From: Globisporangium splendens
Taxonomy: Eukaryota; Oomycota; Peronosporomycetes; Pythiales; Pythiaceae
Direction of reading: 5' to 3'
DNA: 64,000 bases
NCBI GenBank assembly: GCA_006386115.1
Contig: VFIW01000059.1
Location: 1-64,000, forward strand
This document shows positions 39,512-51,800 of the stretch, piece by piece. A program made the position numbers and the translations under genes. Position 1 is the first letter of the stretch. Every line of letters starts with the position of its first letter. The notes under the pieces were generated by a model. It was not told the DNA's origin, made no database searches, and worked only from the letters and a program-made list of their open reading frames with translations.

Positions 39512-40498
39512 ATGCCACCAAACAACCAAGGCATCGACATGGAATCGCAGTCGACCCAGCAAGGTTCTTCTGCCACGTGGAACATGGCGAAGGATGACAA
39601 AGTCCACGGAGGCGACTATGCAGCCATGCCACAAACCCCAAGATCAAACGACAACACATCCCAAGACAGCTCTCCATTCGCCTCATCGCCAACCTACTCG
39701 CCCTACGCCGTCAAGAGCGTCCACCTGCGCGAGTGCATGGCCGAGTTCCTCGGTACGCTCATCATGATCCTCTTTGGCATGGGCGTGAACAACCAAGTCG
39801 GACTCTCGAACGACACCAAGGGAACGTGGCTCAGCATCAACATCTGCTGGGGGATCGCCGTCATGCTCGGCGTGCACGCGTCCGAAGGCATCAGTGGCGC
39901 GCACCTGAACCCGTCCGTGACGTTCGCCAACGCCGTGTACGGCAAGCTGGCGTGGCGCAAAGTCCCCGGGTACTTTCTGGCGCAGTTCCTCGGCGCCTTT
40001 GTCGGCGCCTTCTTCATTTACTTGCTCGACTACCAGACGCTCAACGTCGTGGACCCAGACCGCACCACCAGCCAAGCGCACTTCTCCACGTACCCGAGCG
40101 CCAACATCTCGAACGTCACGGCGTTCTACACCGAGTTCCTCGGCACGGCCATGCTCGTGCTCGGCGTGTACGCCATCACGGACAAGCGCAACCGACCCGC
40201 GAGCTCGTTCGGCGCGCCCATCTCGTTCGCGCTGCTCATCATGGCCATCGGCATGGCGTTCGGCATGAACACGGGGTACGCGATCAACCCTGCGCGAGAC
40301 TTTGGTCCGCGCTTGTTCACGTGTCTGGCGGGCTGGGGCACCAAGGTGTTCACGTTGCGGAGCCACTACTTTTGGATTCCGTTGGTGGCGCCGTTGCTGG
40401 GCGGTGTGGCGGGTGGCGGTCTCTACAAGGTGTTTGTGGAGATCCACCACCCTCCACTCCCAGTCAGCGAGACTGAGCGTGTTGCAGCCTTAGTGTGA
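39512..40498 (+). CDS. Aquaglyceroporin, copy 4
   Basis: 328 residues from MPPNNQGIDMESQSTQQGSS. Its body is identical in sequence to copy 3 from about GGDYAAM to the stop except for rare silent changes. Pore motifs are HLNPSVTF and INPARDFGPR. Flanks on both sides are shared with copy 5 (5') and copy 3 (3'). Glycerol/water channel; six TM segments. Probably expressed from the initiator at 39409. Confidence 0.93.
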   Translation: MPPNNQGIDMESQSTQQGSSATWNMAKDDKVHGGDYAAMPQTPRSNDNTSQDSSPFASSPTYSPYAVKSVHLRECMAEFLGTLIMILFGMGVNNQVGLSNDTKGTWLSINICWGIAVMLGVHASEGISGAHLNPSVTFANAVYGKLAWRKVPGYFLAQFLGAFVGAFFIYLLDYQTLNVVDPDRTTSQAHFSTYPSANISNVTAFYTEFLGTAMLVLGVYAITDKRNRPASSFGAPISFALLIMAIGMAFGMNTGYAINPARDFGPRLFTCLAGWGTKVFTLRSHYFWIPLVAPLLGGVAGGGLYKVFVEIHHPPLPVSETERVAALV

Positions 40499-42001
40499 TG
40501 GGAGCCTAACGCGTTTACTCTTCTGGTCGTGTTGTTGCGAACTCGAACCTGCCTTGGTATGTGTATGTTAGATGTGTGTGTCAATAGATGCATTTTTTCC
40601 TCCGATGTCTTTGTGAATTTCCTTTTTGTCAATGGATACGAGATCGTACCTGGTCTCTTTCGAAACGCTGCCAGTCGTGCTAGCTGTCGAATACAGAGTG
40701 TCCAGCACAGCTTATACTTTTCTCGTTCCATGCGAAAGTTTGCTTGCTTCACAATACAAAGTGCAACTTTACAGTTGACACTTCAAACGAATAAATGCGC
40801 TTGGAGTGCGAACTGTTTAATTTTCATCGGAGCAGTCGGCGTTCAAGCATCTCCTCTGGTCCTATGTGACCACACGAACCGGATAGAGAATATGACGGCC
40901 TCGTTTGCATGGCCATTGGTTCTTTGCTGAGTGATGTAAATTGGATGCTAGACGCTTTAAAGAAACATTCGTTGCTCTTGCATTTCGATGCTTTCATGGT
41001 TGCTAGGTTGGAGACGAGATGCAGCAATAAAGGTTCTGATGACCTACTGTCGCTCCTGTTCGTCGAATGCCGCAATTAATCTTCAATGGAATGTTATTGC
41101 ATGGTGAGGCATCGCAGTTTGGATGGATTGTCCCCTCATTTGTGTTCAAATGAAATGCAACCTCAAGAATTAATGAACGCAGGACGAGAGTGCGTTTACT
41201 CGAGCGATTAAAAGAGCGTGACCACATATCACATCGATGTGTGGATTTCTATACAGCCCTTCGCAGCGGAAATTGCTCCGCATTTACTAGGCATTTGCCA
41301 TGCAGGCATCCGAGGGAAACGAGGAAGGAAGCGAGGAAAATCCAAAATTCATTCCTGAATCTTCTTCGCTTTACTTCAGTTTTGTAAAGAGCAAGCATGC
41401 TTGTCTTTGTCAAAAACGATGTAGCAAAATAGACAGCGCACCGCCACTGTCCTCTCCCCCCACGTGCTTGTCATGTGACAGTCAGTCAAAGCGTGTATCC
41501 ATGTGCCTTCCACATTCCGAACTGAACTGAAAAACAAGGTGACGTCCAAGTGCGACGAGGCGATTTTGGACCCCAAGCAACCCATGCACACACAATAATC
41601 TGGAATCAGCTCGTCTGATGCGTGTCAACATCAGCTGGACAGGAATGGGACAGTCGGAGACAAAGACACACGTGACCATCACTCCGCATCCCCAAGCAGC
41701 AACGGAGATCGACGGCTTTTTTCCAGCAAGAATCCAGAGGAGCGACAGATTCTCACACGGCGCAGTGATTAACGGAGAGTACCGCGCACATGCAGTGGGT
41801 CACAGCGCCACGCGCGCTTGCTTATTTCTCCCTGTGTGCATGGCCGACAAAGGGATCTAAACAGTTGGGTCATGCTCAGATACGACCTCTTCTCAAGGGC
41901 TCATTCCTCATTTCACCATCAACTGGTCAAACAACAGCAACCAAGCGGCAACTCAAGAACACTCGTGATCAGCTTGAACCAATTGCAATACATCAACTAT
42001 C
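40499..42001. repeat. Tandem unit spacer, second copy
   Basis: Near-identical repeat of 37998-39511 (offset about 2.5 kb). Carries the promoter of copy 5. Confidence 0.7.
41899..41914 (+). promoter_or_regulatory. Oomycete initiator motif, aquaporin copy 5
   Basis: GCTCATTCCTCATTTC, the same as before copy 4, ~90 bp before the start codon. Confidence 0.65.
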
Positions 42002-42988
42002 ATGCCACCAAACAACCAAGCCATCGACATGGAATCGCAGTCGAACCAGCAAGGCTCTTCTGCCACGTGGAACATGGCAAAGGATGACAAGGTCCACGGA
42101 GGCAACTATGCAGCCATGCCACAAACCCCAAGATCAAACGACAACACATCGCAAGACAGCTCTCCATTCGCCTCATCGCCAACCTACTCGCCCTACGCCG
42201 TCAAGAGCGTCCACCTGCGCGAGTGCATGGCCGAGTTCCTCGGTACGCTCATCATGATCCTCTTTGGCATGGGCGTGAACAACCAAGTCGGACTCTCGAA
42301 TGACAAAAATGGAACGTGGCTCAGCATCAACATCTGCTGGGGGATCGCCGTCATGCTCGGTGTCCATGTTTCGGAAGGAATCAGCGGAGGGCACCTGAAC
42401 CCGTCCGTGACGTTCGCCAACGCCGTGTACGGCAAGCTGGCGTGGCGCAAAGTCCCCGGGTACTTTCTGGCACAGTTTCTTGGTGCGTTTGTTGGCGCGT
42501 TCCTGATCTACCTACTGGATTACCAGATGTTCAACGTCGTGGATCCCGACCATACGACGACCCGAGCCAACTTCTCCACGTACCCGAGCGCCAACATCTC
42601 GAACGTCACGGCGTTCTACACCGAGTTCCTCGGCACGGCCATGCTCGTGCTCGGCGTGTACGCCATCACGGACAAGCGCAACCGACCCGCGAGCTCGTTC
42701 GGCGCGCCCATCTCGTTCGCGCTGCTCATCATGGCCATCGGCATGGCGTTCGGCATGAACACGGGGTACGCGATCAACCCTGCGCGAGACTTTGGTCCGC
42801 GCTTGTTCACGTGTCTGGCGGGCTGGGGCACCAAGGTGTTCACGTTGCGGAGCCACTACTTTTGGATTCCGTTGGTGGCGCCGTTGCTGGGCGGTGTGGC
42901 GGGTGGCGGTCTCTACAAGGTGTTTGTGGAGATCCACCACCCTCCACTCCCAGTCAGCGAGACTGAGCGTGTCGAGTGCATGGTGTAG
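42002..42988 (+). CDS. Aquaglyceroporin, copy 5 (mosaic)
   Basis: 328 residues. The N-terminus (MPPNNQAIDMESQSNQQ) and the C-terminal third (LFTCLAGWGTKVF...ERVECMV) match copy 2. The middle (NDKNGTW to HTTTRANF, about 42299-42573) matches copy 1 base for base, including silent sites. This is the mark of gene conversion. Pore motifs NPS and NPARD are retained, so the product should be a working channel. The 3' flank equals that of inverted copy 2, not that of copies 3 and 4. Confidence 0.93.
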   Translation: MPPNNQAIDMESQSNQQGSSATWNMAKDDKVHGGNYAAMPQTPRSNDNTSQDSSPFASSPTYSPYAVKSVHLRECMAEFLGTLIMILFGMGVNNQVGLSNDKNGTWLSINICWGIAVMLGVHVSEGISGGHLNPSVTFANAVYGKLAWRKVPGYFLAQFLGAFVGAFLIYLLDYQMFNVVDPDHTTTRANFSTYPSANISNVTAFYTEFLGTAMLVLGVYAITDKRNRPASSFGAPISFALLIMAIGMAFGMNTGYAINPARDFGPRLFTCLAGWGTKVFTLRSHYFWIPLVAPLLGGVAGGGLYKVFVEIHHPPLPVSETERVECMV

Positions 42989-43401
42989 CACCATCAAGGA
43001 GCTAAATCCTTTGTGTGTGCTGTAGCCGTATGACTTTACTCTGTAAGGAGTATGTAGACTTTTTTGTGTAAATGAAATAGATGCATCTTCGATTTCTGTC
43101 CATTCGCGATGTGTGCGCTGGTTGAGTTGACCTCCCTAAACGGTGGGGAGCTGGACGTGGCCTCGTCTCTGATGTGACTGATGCTTCATTTGAAGTGAGA
43201 GATGCAGGGGAAAGTTGAGTCCAAGGGCGAGGTTGACTCGAAACGGAGGAAATCTATTGTATCACCATGGCTACTTTGTCCCTTTTTTTCTGGCGAGTTG
43301 CCCTGAAAACGTCTGCTCATACCATCAGAGAATCGATCAAATCGTATCGCTCAACCTACGAATTCTGCCATACACTGCGAGAATCGTCACCTCCCCAAAC
43401 A
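42989..43401. other. Intergenic between aquaporin copy 5 and EF-hand/WD40 gene
   Basis: The first ~110 bp is the 3' flank shared with copy 2; the rest is the upstream region of the next gene. An in-frame Met at 43267 would extend that gene by 45 residues of weaker composition. Confidence 0.4.
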
Positions 43402-43911
43402 ATGGCCGCGAGTGCGTCCAAGAAGCGGTCGGCAACGGCGTTCTCACGTGATGAAATCGGCATCGAGCAGCTCCAGTCGCTCAAGGAGAAGTTCGCGGAT
43501 GGCGACCTGAACGAGAAAGAATTCGTCAGTCTCTTCCGCGAAATCACCGACTCGTCGCTGAGCGAGACCCAACTAACCAAGCTGTACGAAGCAAAGGACT
43601 GAACTAGTTGCTACTGCTTCGTGGGCTTGCCAGCCTTCATCCGTATGGAGAGGCTCTCACTAATCTGAATGGTGGCATGTGCGGTTTTGTGTCTGACTTC
43701 CCTGTAGGTTCCAGAAAATTGACGCCAATTCCGATGGCACAGTCGATTGGGACGAACTTACGAATGTCTGTCTATGCCAGCAAGAGCCTTGGCATTGTGA
43801 CAATCTTTATATTTATGAGGTGAGGTATATTTAGGTTCATCGTCGTGACCTACAATATCCATTCTCCTACCTAATCTTCATTACGAATTTCATCTAGGAG
43901 TGTAAATGTGT

Positions 43912-46254
43912 CTATAGCGCGGACTGCACTAGATCACTTCTGAATGCTAAATAATCTTTGACCAGGATGGCATGTTCTCTTGGTCCTATGTGAGGCTGCC
44001 TTGTGTTGTCCAATGACCTTGGGTCTTCCGAACTTCGCATAAGCCAATGCATGACGTCGTTGTCAAGATCCTGGGTGAGATTGTTGAAAGCAGCTCGATG
44101 AGTTGGGAAGCGAACCTGCGTTGAGGTTCTGGTATCCATGGCTAGGTTGGCGGCTGAGTCTGCCATCTTGTTGAAGGCACGGTAGTGATGGTACCATCCT
44201 CGGATGTCGATGCAATCCGCGAGTCGTCGACTTGTCTGGTATAAACGTGCCAATCGGTGCTGTCGAGGGGACCGATGCATTCGCTGTTGGGAGATAATCA
44301 GTGCACTGTCTCCAATCACGTACAACGGTTCGAAGTGACTGCGTTGGGCTTCTCGGAGTCCGTGTATGAGACCCCAGTACTCGGCAAAGTTGTTGGTCGT
44401 GTCCTTCCTGCTATACGCCATGCTCGCGGCCCAAATTAAACTGGCTGTGTGCGAGTCCTTATGGACACGCACGATAATGGATCCAGTCCCTCCTGGTCCT
44501 GGATTGCCGCGTGATCCACCATCGAAAAACAACAGGTAAACGCCGCGAGTATCACTTGGAGTCAAGGGGATGGCGTCGGTTTGGCTGAGAAAGCAGTCGA
44601 CATATGCCTTGAGAACTGCTGCAAACGTGTGACCGTCCGAGTCTCCAGCTTGCGCTTCAGCGAGTCGTGTGAGGTTTCGCATTCCTGCCTCTAATCTGGT
44701 CATCATGATCGCCATCTCAGCAGTCGATTCGATTGGATCCGAATCCATGCGTCGCAGATGCGCACACCAAATGGATTGTATGAGCGACGCGCTCATATAT
44801 CGCCACAGCATGTGTGCGACGGGATAGAGATGATCTTGGAGATGTTCATTGGAGAACTTGTGTCCGATAATGTGTCTCTTGATCGTGGTCCATGCATGCC
44901 TTGGAGTATCTGGTAGATCCAGACTGAAGATCCAGATTGCGGGGTCGTGACCAGGAGTGATTCCGATCTTCGCCCATAGCGCATAAAAGTAGTTCCACAC
45001 GAGTTTGGCTTTCGGACACTCCCAGAGTAGATGTTGAACAGAAGATTGGACAACTTGGGAACATTCGGGATTCGAGCAGGACAGATCAGCTTTCTCATAG
45101 TTCCACATGGAGAGTCGGTTGGCTTTCAGCCGGAGAAGAGTCTGGACCGTATAAACTGTAATCCCTGGGATGTTGTGTAATTCGCTCCACTGGATTAATT
45201 GCAGTCCTGGCCACAGAGATCTTGCTGTATGGACAGCTTTGTTGACTGCTGCATCTCGAGTATCTTTGCCAATTTGTGTCCTCGTTGCTGCAACTTGTTG
45301 CCGATAGAAAGATCTGGTCGTATTATATCGTCCGTTGCCACCCCATAGTTGCACGATTCTTGTGAAACGTGGATGTGCATGGAACGACACCTTCTGCCCG
45401 TTCAAGTCTCTTGTTGCCATGACGTCACAGTCCATTGCGGAGTGAACTGTATGCGTAGCTTTGACTAGGGTCGTGTCGACGTGGGTCAGAGTTGCTTCAC
45501 TGGTGTGCAGATGCCATTCGTGGTTGTAATGACGTTGCCCGTTGTACAGCCGAAGCACATTTGTTTGCTGTGGTCGATACAGAAGCTGTGGGAAGTTGGA
45601 TACCAACGTAGCACATAACCGCTCGAGCGCTCGAATAGACGGCCGGGAGAATCCGGAGATTCCACATGTTGGGATGAAGTTAAGCACTCCTGGTCTTATC
45701 CACTCCCATCGAAGTATGTCACCCAGTTGTGCTGTTCCAACTGATAATGATGTGTGAGCAAGTTTGTAGGGGGAGCCGTTGGAATCAAGAAGCCACCCAT
45801 CTGCAGTCGAGGTCATGTATGGCAGCCATTCTGCACAGAATGTCCCACGTAGCTTTCGTCCTTCAGCGATGATACCTGGAAGCCTGTCAGACATTTTAGA
45901 GCTGAGGTCGATCTGGAACACATCGCCGTCCCATTGAGTCTGCACAATTGCCGACTTGAAGCGCTCGTAACACCAACGTACATTATCACGTTCTCTGGGC
46001 TCATACGGTCGAGAATGGAGCGACGCACATAATGCTGCGCCAGTTGTCCACATGTTATCACGAAGCTGGAGTGGCCGCCTTGGAATTGCATCGAGCGGCG
46101 TGATGTACGTCGAAGAAGCCCTTGTGTTGTGCAGCAAGATTTCCCCGATGACCTGATCGATGTGAGAGGTAGTGATTGCCCATTTGGAGACTGCTGTGGC
46201 ACTCATCGTCATCAGCTCAGTTCTGATGTTGGGTACTGACAAGCCTCCATTCAT
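43912..46254 (-). pseudogene. LINE C-terminal ORF piece (zinc-binding region + RNase H)
   Basis: 780 open codons after a break in a run of six A at ~46252-46259. A Cys-rich spot (CSNPECS..H..WECP) lies before the middle, as in LINE C-terminal zf-RVT regions. The RNase H domain near residues 560-700 has D, E, D residues in place. It would begin at Met only by accident; in an intact element it continues the RT frame. Confidence 0.85.
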
Positions 46255-46333
46255 TTTTTGAGTTCAGCTTGTTCTTCCTTCATCCACGGTTTCGCAGGCT
46301 TACCATTCCTTGAGCCCCAGACAAATTGTTTCA

Positions 46334-48859
46334 CTAGGTCGTGTAGCTGATTGACAATAGCCGTAGAGCTGGCCAGGAGTGCCTGGCCACGTAAAGCAAT
46401 TTGGGTATGATGACGGCACTGGCAATTGCTGCGCGTTGGGCGGCAGAGTGAGTTTTGAGACGCGCAAGTCGAAGTCTGACACGTAAGGCTTGGGTGCACT
46501 TGGACCAGTTACTTGCATTCGAAGGCGTTTGTCCGACTTGGATGCCGAGGTAGCGGCAATGTTCCTCACGTTGTAGCACATGAATGTCACTGACTGACTC
46601 TTCGGTGGGGCTATATTCCTTGTTCAGCGGTAATACTGCAGATTTGTGCCGATGGACTCGAAGCCCAGAAGCTGCTCCATATTTGTCCAGGATTGCAAGC
46701 ACGGTGTTAACATCCTTGGGATCGCTAAGATAAATGGTCGTGTCGTCTGCGTATCCTCCAAGTCTGACTTCAGTTGCGCATCCTGCTGCCTGGAGTTCAA
46801 CGCCGTGTATTTCGTCACTCTCTTCGATTTTCCGATAAAGAACCTCTAACGCCAAGATGAAGAGAAGAGGGGCCAGCGGACATCCTTGACGAATTCCGGA
46901 TGTTACGTTGTACTTTCTCGACAGGAAACCGTTGGCAATGAACTTGTAAGTGGTTTGAGAGTGTAAAACCTTCACTAAGCGTACGAACTTCAATGGGAAT
47001 CCAAGATGCTGGAGCGCTTGTGCCAGAAAGCTGCGATCGAGTGAATCATAGACTTTAGCGAAATCAAGGAGCAACGCGATCGCTCTGGACATGGCGGGGT
47101 CGCTCGTGGCCCGCTGTTGTGCAGCCAATAACACATCGATCGTAGTTGGGATTGTTCGCCCTGGAACGAAACCAGCTTGCATGTGATGGATAAGCCAAGG
47201 GAGCACAGTTCGTAATCTGGTTGCAAATATCCGTGTGAATATTTTGTAATCAGAGTTGAGGAGTGCGATTGGTCTGTAGTCCAGCGGCGATGCAGCAGAG
47301 ACGGACTTTTTTATGCAGTGAATATGTGCTTCACTGAACGAACTTGGTAGAATGCATTCGGGTATCCACAAGTTGAAAAGTCGCTCGAATAGACCGGTAA
47401 TCTCGTCACAGTGGTCTCTGTACCAGTCATTGCCGAGTTCGTCAGGACCGTGAGCTTTGCCTCTCTTGCATTTCTTCACAGCCTGTTTAATTTCACTCGA
47501 ATTGATCGGTTTGAGCAGGAAGCCTAATCTGTCCGACGGAGGAATAGCTGTTCCTGGATCAAGGATTTGATCGATGTCAGTTTGCAGAGTGGGTGTCTGT
47601 TGCATGATTGATTTCCATCCTTCTCCCATGTCGTCAGCAAGTTCTCGTGAACGCATGGGTCCGTAAGTCGCTGTGCCACCGAGTGTGAAGATAGTGTTGT
47701 CAAGGAACTTGGTCGAGATGCGCTTGTAGAAGGATTTGCTCGTTTTTCGTTCATGATGCATGTGCTCCCGAAAAATGCGGTCCCGTTTTGAAGCCTGCCA
47801 CTTCGATTTGCATTCTGCAATGGCACGACGGATACTCGTGGCGGTGGTAAGAAACTCTTGCGACAACTCCACGTTATGATCACCCACCGCTCCACCAGAG
47901 TGATCGAGCATCTGCGCTTCTGATTCTGAGAGGCGTCGTTGCAACCTCTGGATTTTCTTCTTGTATCCTTGATTCAATCTGGCGAAGTACGATTTTTTAG
48001 CTTCAAGGTACCTGATCCTGAGCGCGATCTTGGCTTCATCCCACCAATTTGCTGTGGCCAGAGCATAATCACGAGGCGAAGAGTAACGTCCACGTAATTC
48101 ATCAAGTTGATCATGAGCTTTTTCGAAGAAATCTTTTCCAATACTCGCCGCATGCGCCGCTGCATTCTTCGGAACTGGATAGACAACACGAGGTTTCTTG
48201 CTTTGGATCACCTTGTCAGGAGCAGCTACTCGGATCGTGACTCCATTGTGATCGGAGAATGGACCAGCTACGCTCTGGTAGACGCTGCGAACCCAGTCGA
48301 GATGGTCATTGCTGCAGTACCATCGGTCGAGCCTACTGCTGGCACTGCCGCCTGAAGGCAGTGTATAGTAGTAGGTGTGATGCTGTCGATGGAATGCTTT
48401 GACGTCTCGTGTGTCCGTGGCGCGAAGAGCATCATCCTCAAGGGTATCAACAAGATTCAATTTCTGGAGCAGTTTCTTCAATTCCCTGGAATCGTGCACT
48501 TTGTTGTGGTTGTTGTGAGACCTGTCTGCCGTCTGGTTGAGAGTGCAATTAAAGTCTCCACCGCACAGAATGGGTCCATCATGTGACGAGAGGAGACCTG
48601 ATAGTGCTCTGTAGAAAGCTTCCCTTGCAAATACGGTAGAAGGAGCGTAGATGTTGAGAAGTAACACCGTTTCACCACGCAACGTCACCGTAGCTGCCAT
48701 CCAGTGCGCATTCCACTGATCCTGCTTATATGGAGCCAGTGTAGGTATGCACGAATAGGGATTCAACAAGATCGCCACTCCTCCTTTGCGCTCGGTGGAA
48801 GCTGACCAGAGAGAGAGAGTCTGGGATCCGACTCTTCTGATGGTTCCTGGAAACCCCAA
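46334..48859 (-). pseudogene. LINE reverse transcriptase ORF (endonuclease end + RT)
   Basis: The longest open piece of the LINE (841 codons). It covers the second half of the AP endonuclease, a coiled linker with Lys/Arg/Gln, and the RT fingers and palm (FAKVYDSLDR; YADD catalytic pair). It joins upstream to the endonuclease start in another frame and loses the frame after AAQRAAIASAVIIPKLL. It copies LINE RNA onto nicked DNA in intact relatives. Confidence 0.88.
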
Positions 48860-51800
48860 CTTCGACGAAATCTGGATTGCATTGATGCCACTTCGGTCTC
48901 CAGGACGTGCGTTTCTTGGAGAAAGACAATGTCCAATGATTCTGAGTCATCAGTCTGTCGAAAATGTGAAAACCACGCGTTCAGATTGGCGACGGATTTG
49001 GAGAACCCCATCACATTCTGTGTGTGGAATCCAACAGTTAGCTCATGGCGAGCATTGACTGTCGCACTGCGCCTTCTGGGTCGGTGGTTGTCATGACGAG
49101 CTTGGGTTATGGGTTGATATGGTCGCGACGGTAGTCCATCGCCATGGCACAGTGACAATGAGACTCTAACTCTTGTTGTCTTTTTGACTTCTATGTGTGT
49201 GCCAGTAGCACGTGTTTCTCAGCGGCAGTGACAATGGCTCTGAGTTTATTGGCGACGACTGCAACACGTACTACGAGACGTCGCAACCCGAGGGCAACAG
49301 AGCATCCGACTATGGCCACCATGCCGCTGATGGCAGCGGTGGCAGTGGGGACGGCAGTGGCCCAGCACTTCGCTCGCTTTATCGCCACAAAGACATCACC
49401 ACGCACGTATTGCGGCTCGAGAAGCCATATTTGTGCCTGACCGCGAGCAAGGACGGCAGCGTGCGTACGTGGAATGGGATCACGATGGCGCCTCAGAGTA
49501 TCGTCACGACGGGCAAGAACTGGATCACGGACTGCTGTGTGATGCGGCGCTCGAATCGGCTCGCTGTGGCGTCCATGAACCGCACGCTGGGTATCTACGA
49601 CCTCAACTCGAACCAGCTCATCGGCGAGATCCACGAGTACTCGAAGAAGCAGTGCATCCCGCTGTGTCTCGAGTACGCCGAGAAGCCCGCAGACGACCGC
49701 GAGGCACTCGTTGTTGGCGACGACACTGGCGGCATCACTGCCATGACATGCTTGAACCAGTGGCTGGCGTGCGACGGTCGCTCGACGGCGAGCACGGCCA
49801 CTGCGAGCAACAGTTCAAGTGCATCGAGTGGCGGATCAATTGGCAGCAGCAACACCAGCGGTGGAGGTTCGAATTCCAACAATCCAACGAACGCAGCAGG
49901 CAGCGCGTCATTGGAAGCCCAAGGCTTTTCGTCGCGAACCAAGTTCGAAAAGCACACGGACTGGGTCACGCGCGTCAAATGGGTCAACGACATCCGCGCG
50001 ATCGTCGCGACGTCACTCGACACCAGCATCTCGATCATCGACATCGACCGCATGGTCGTGAAATTCGAGTACAACCGACACAAGAAGGGCGTCTTTGATC
50101 TCGTCTGGTGCTCGAGCACGCGGCTCACCGCGAGCTGTGGCATGGAACGCGACATCTCGATCTGGAACCCGTACTCGTCGCAGTGCGCCGTGGCCACGCT
50201 GCATGGCTACACGTCCTCGGTGCTCCAACTCGCGAACGACGACGGCAACTACCAGATCATCTCGGCGTCCTCGGACAACACGTTCAAGGTCTGGGACGTA
50301 CGAAACCACCGCTACCTGCAGACGTTCGTAGACCGGTGCAAGAGCACTAGAGGCGCTGAGAACCGCATCTCAGCGCTGGTCTATGATCCCAAGTACCCGT
50401 GTCTGATCAGTGGCACGACGCACCTCACGCGATGGCCATTCAAAGTGCAGGTCGACGACGACCACGATCCAGCGAGTGACACAAAGGAACGCCCGATGTG
50501 CATCGCGACGTACAACAGCGTCTTCCACCAGGTCGTGACCGCCGAGGTGAGTGCCGAGTCGATCGTCAAGACGTGGAGTGTACGTTATGATGAGACTTTG
50601 TCCATTGACCTTGGTCTCACTTATGATGCATGATCTCACACATGATGTCAATTGCCCCCATTGCTTGTATGTTTAGGTGGAGACCGGCGACGAGATCTGT
50701 AGCTTTGCGAATGCGCATCGGCAGAGTCCAGTGACCGCGATCTCGTTCGACTACCCAGGCCGTCGGCTGCTCACCGGTGGTCACGACGGCCATCTACTCA
50801 AGATGTGGAACTTCAGCAATGGCGCGCTTGTGAAGCAGTTTCTCAAGCACGAGGATTCGAGCTCGACGACGGGTGCGTCGCTTCCTACTGCAACTGCAGC
50901 AACCGCGTCGTCCTTGTCCTCATCACTGGCGAAGAAGTACGCCGCATCAGCATCCATTATCGCATTGACTAGCTCGTCTTCCGAGGATCCAACTGCGTCA
51001 CCGACGGCGATGGCCACAACTGGGATAGCAGCGTCCCCCGTGAAACGCAAGGTGCGCGACATCGTGGTGCTTCCGGCATCCTTTGGGATCGACAACGAGG
51101 GACGGCGAGGTGGACTCACTGAGCACGGCGAGTTGCCGTCGCCAACCAAAGTTCGTCTCGAACGCGGTCATGACGAGCTCCTGACGATCGGATCCGCACG
51201 AAACGTGACCACGACGCCGCGGAAACCTGTGCCATCGCGAAGTTGTAGCGTTGAAGGCCACACTCAGCCCACAACGACTGATGAACCAGAGAAAGCAACT
51301 GAAAATGATGCCTCAACGCGGCCTAAACGTCACCCGACCACCATGAATCGGAACTATCGGCAGCAAGAAGTGACGAGTATCTTGGACACTGAACGCAACT
51401 TGAGAGTTGGCATGGGCGACTTCACCTGCCAGCGGTTCGTGTGCTCCGTGGGGTGGGACCGCAACATCTTTGTCTGGGCCGACAAGAACGACGAGTCCGA
51501 GGCGCTGCCGATCCACGTGCTGCCGAACGCCAAGACGTTGCTCTCAAATCCGACCAAGTGCCACTCGATGGACATCCTCACACTCGTGTACATCCCGCCG
51601 GCGTACATCGCGACCGCGGGTCTCGACGGCAAGATCCTGCTCTGGTCGCTCAACTCGGGCGAGTACGTCTCGAAACTGCACCAGAGCACTGGATCCATTG
51701 ACACGATGTGCTATGCGCAAAAGCTCGAGATGCTCTTTGCGAGCGGCGAGAATGGCCACTTGGTGTGCGTCGACCGATCCATGATGACCCAGGCCGTCAT

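Larger units (their letters stand above)
43912..49158 (-). mobile_element. LINE retrotransposon (AP endonuclease-RT-RNase H), antisense in intron
   Basis: Minus-strand pieces form one ORF2-like protein. Endonuclease starts 49158-48763 (VGFHTQNVMGF, FLQETHV) and continues after a frame change in 48859-46334 (GGDFNC). RT in the latter has LLLDFAKVYDSLDR, IRQGCPLAPLLF and GYADDTTIYL. A third part is in 46499-46251 and a fourth in 46254-43912, with RNase H (FFDGGSRGNPGPGG, NNFAEYWGL, GDSALI). No ORF1 is present, and sequence right of 49158 is host intron, so the 5' end is truncated. No poly(A) or clear target-site duplication was found. At least three frame breaks mean it is not autonomous. Confidence 0.88.
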
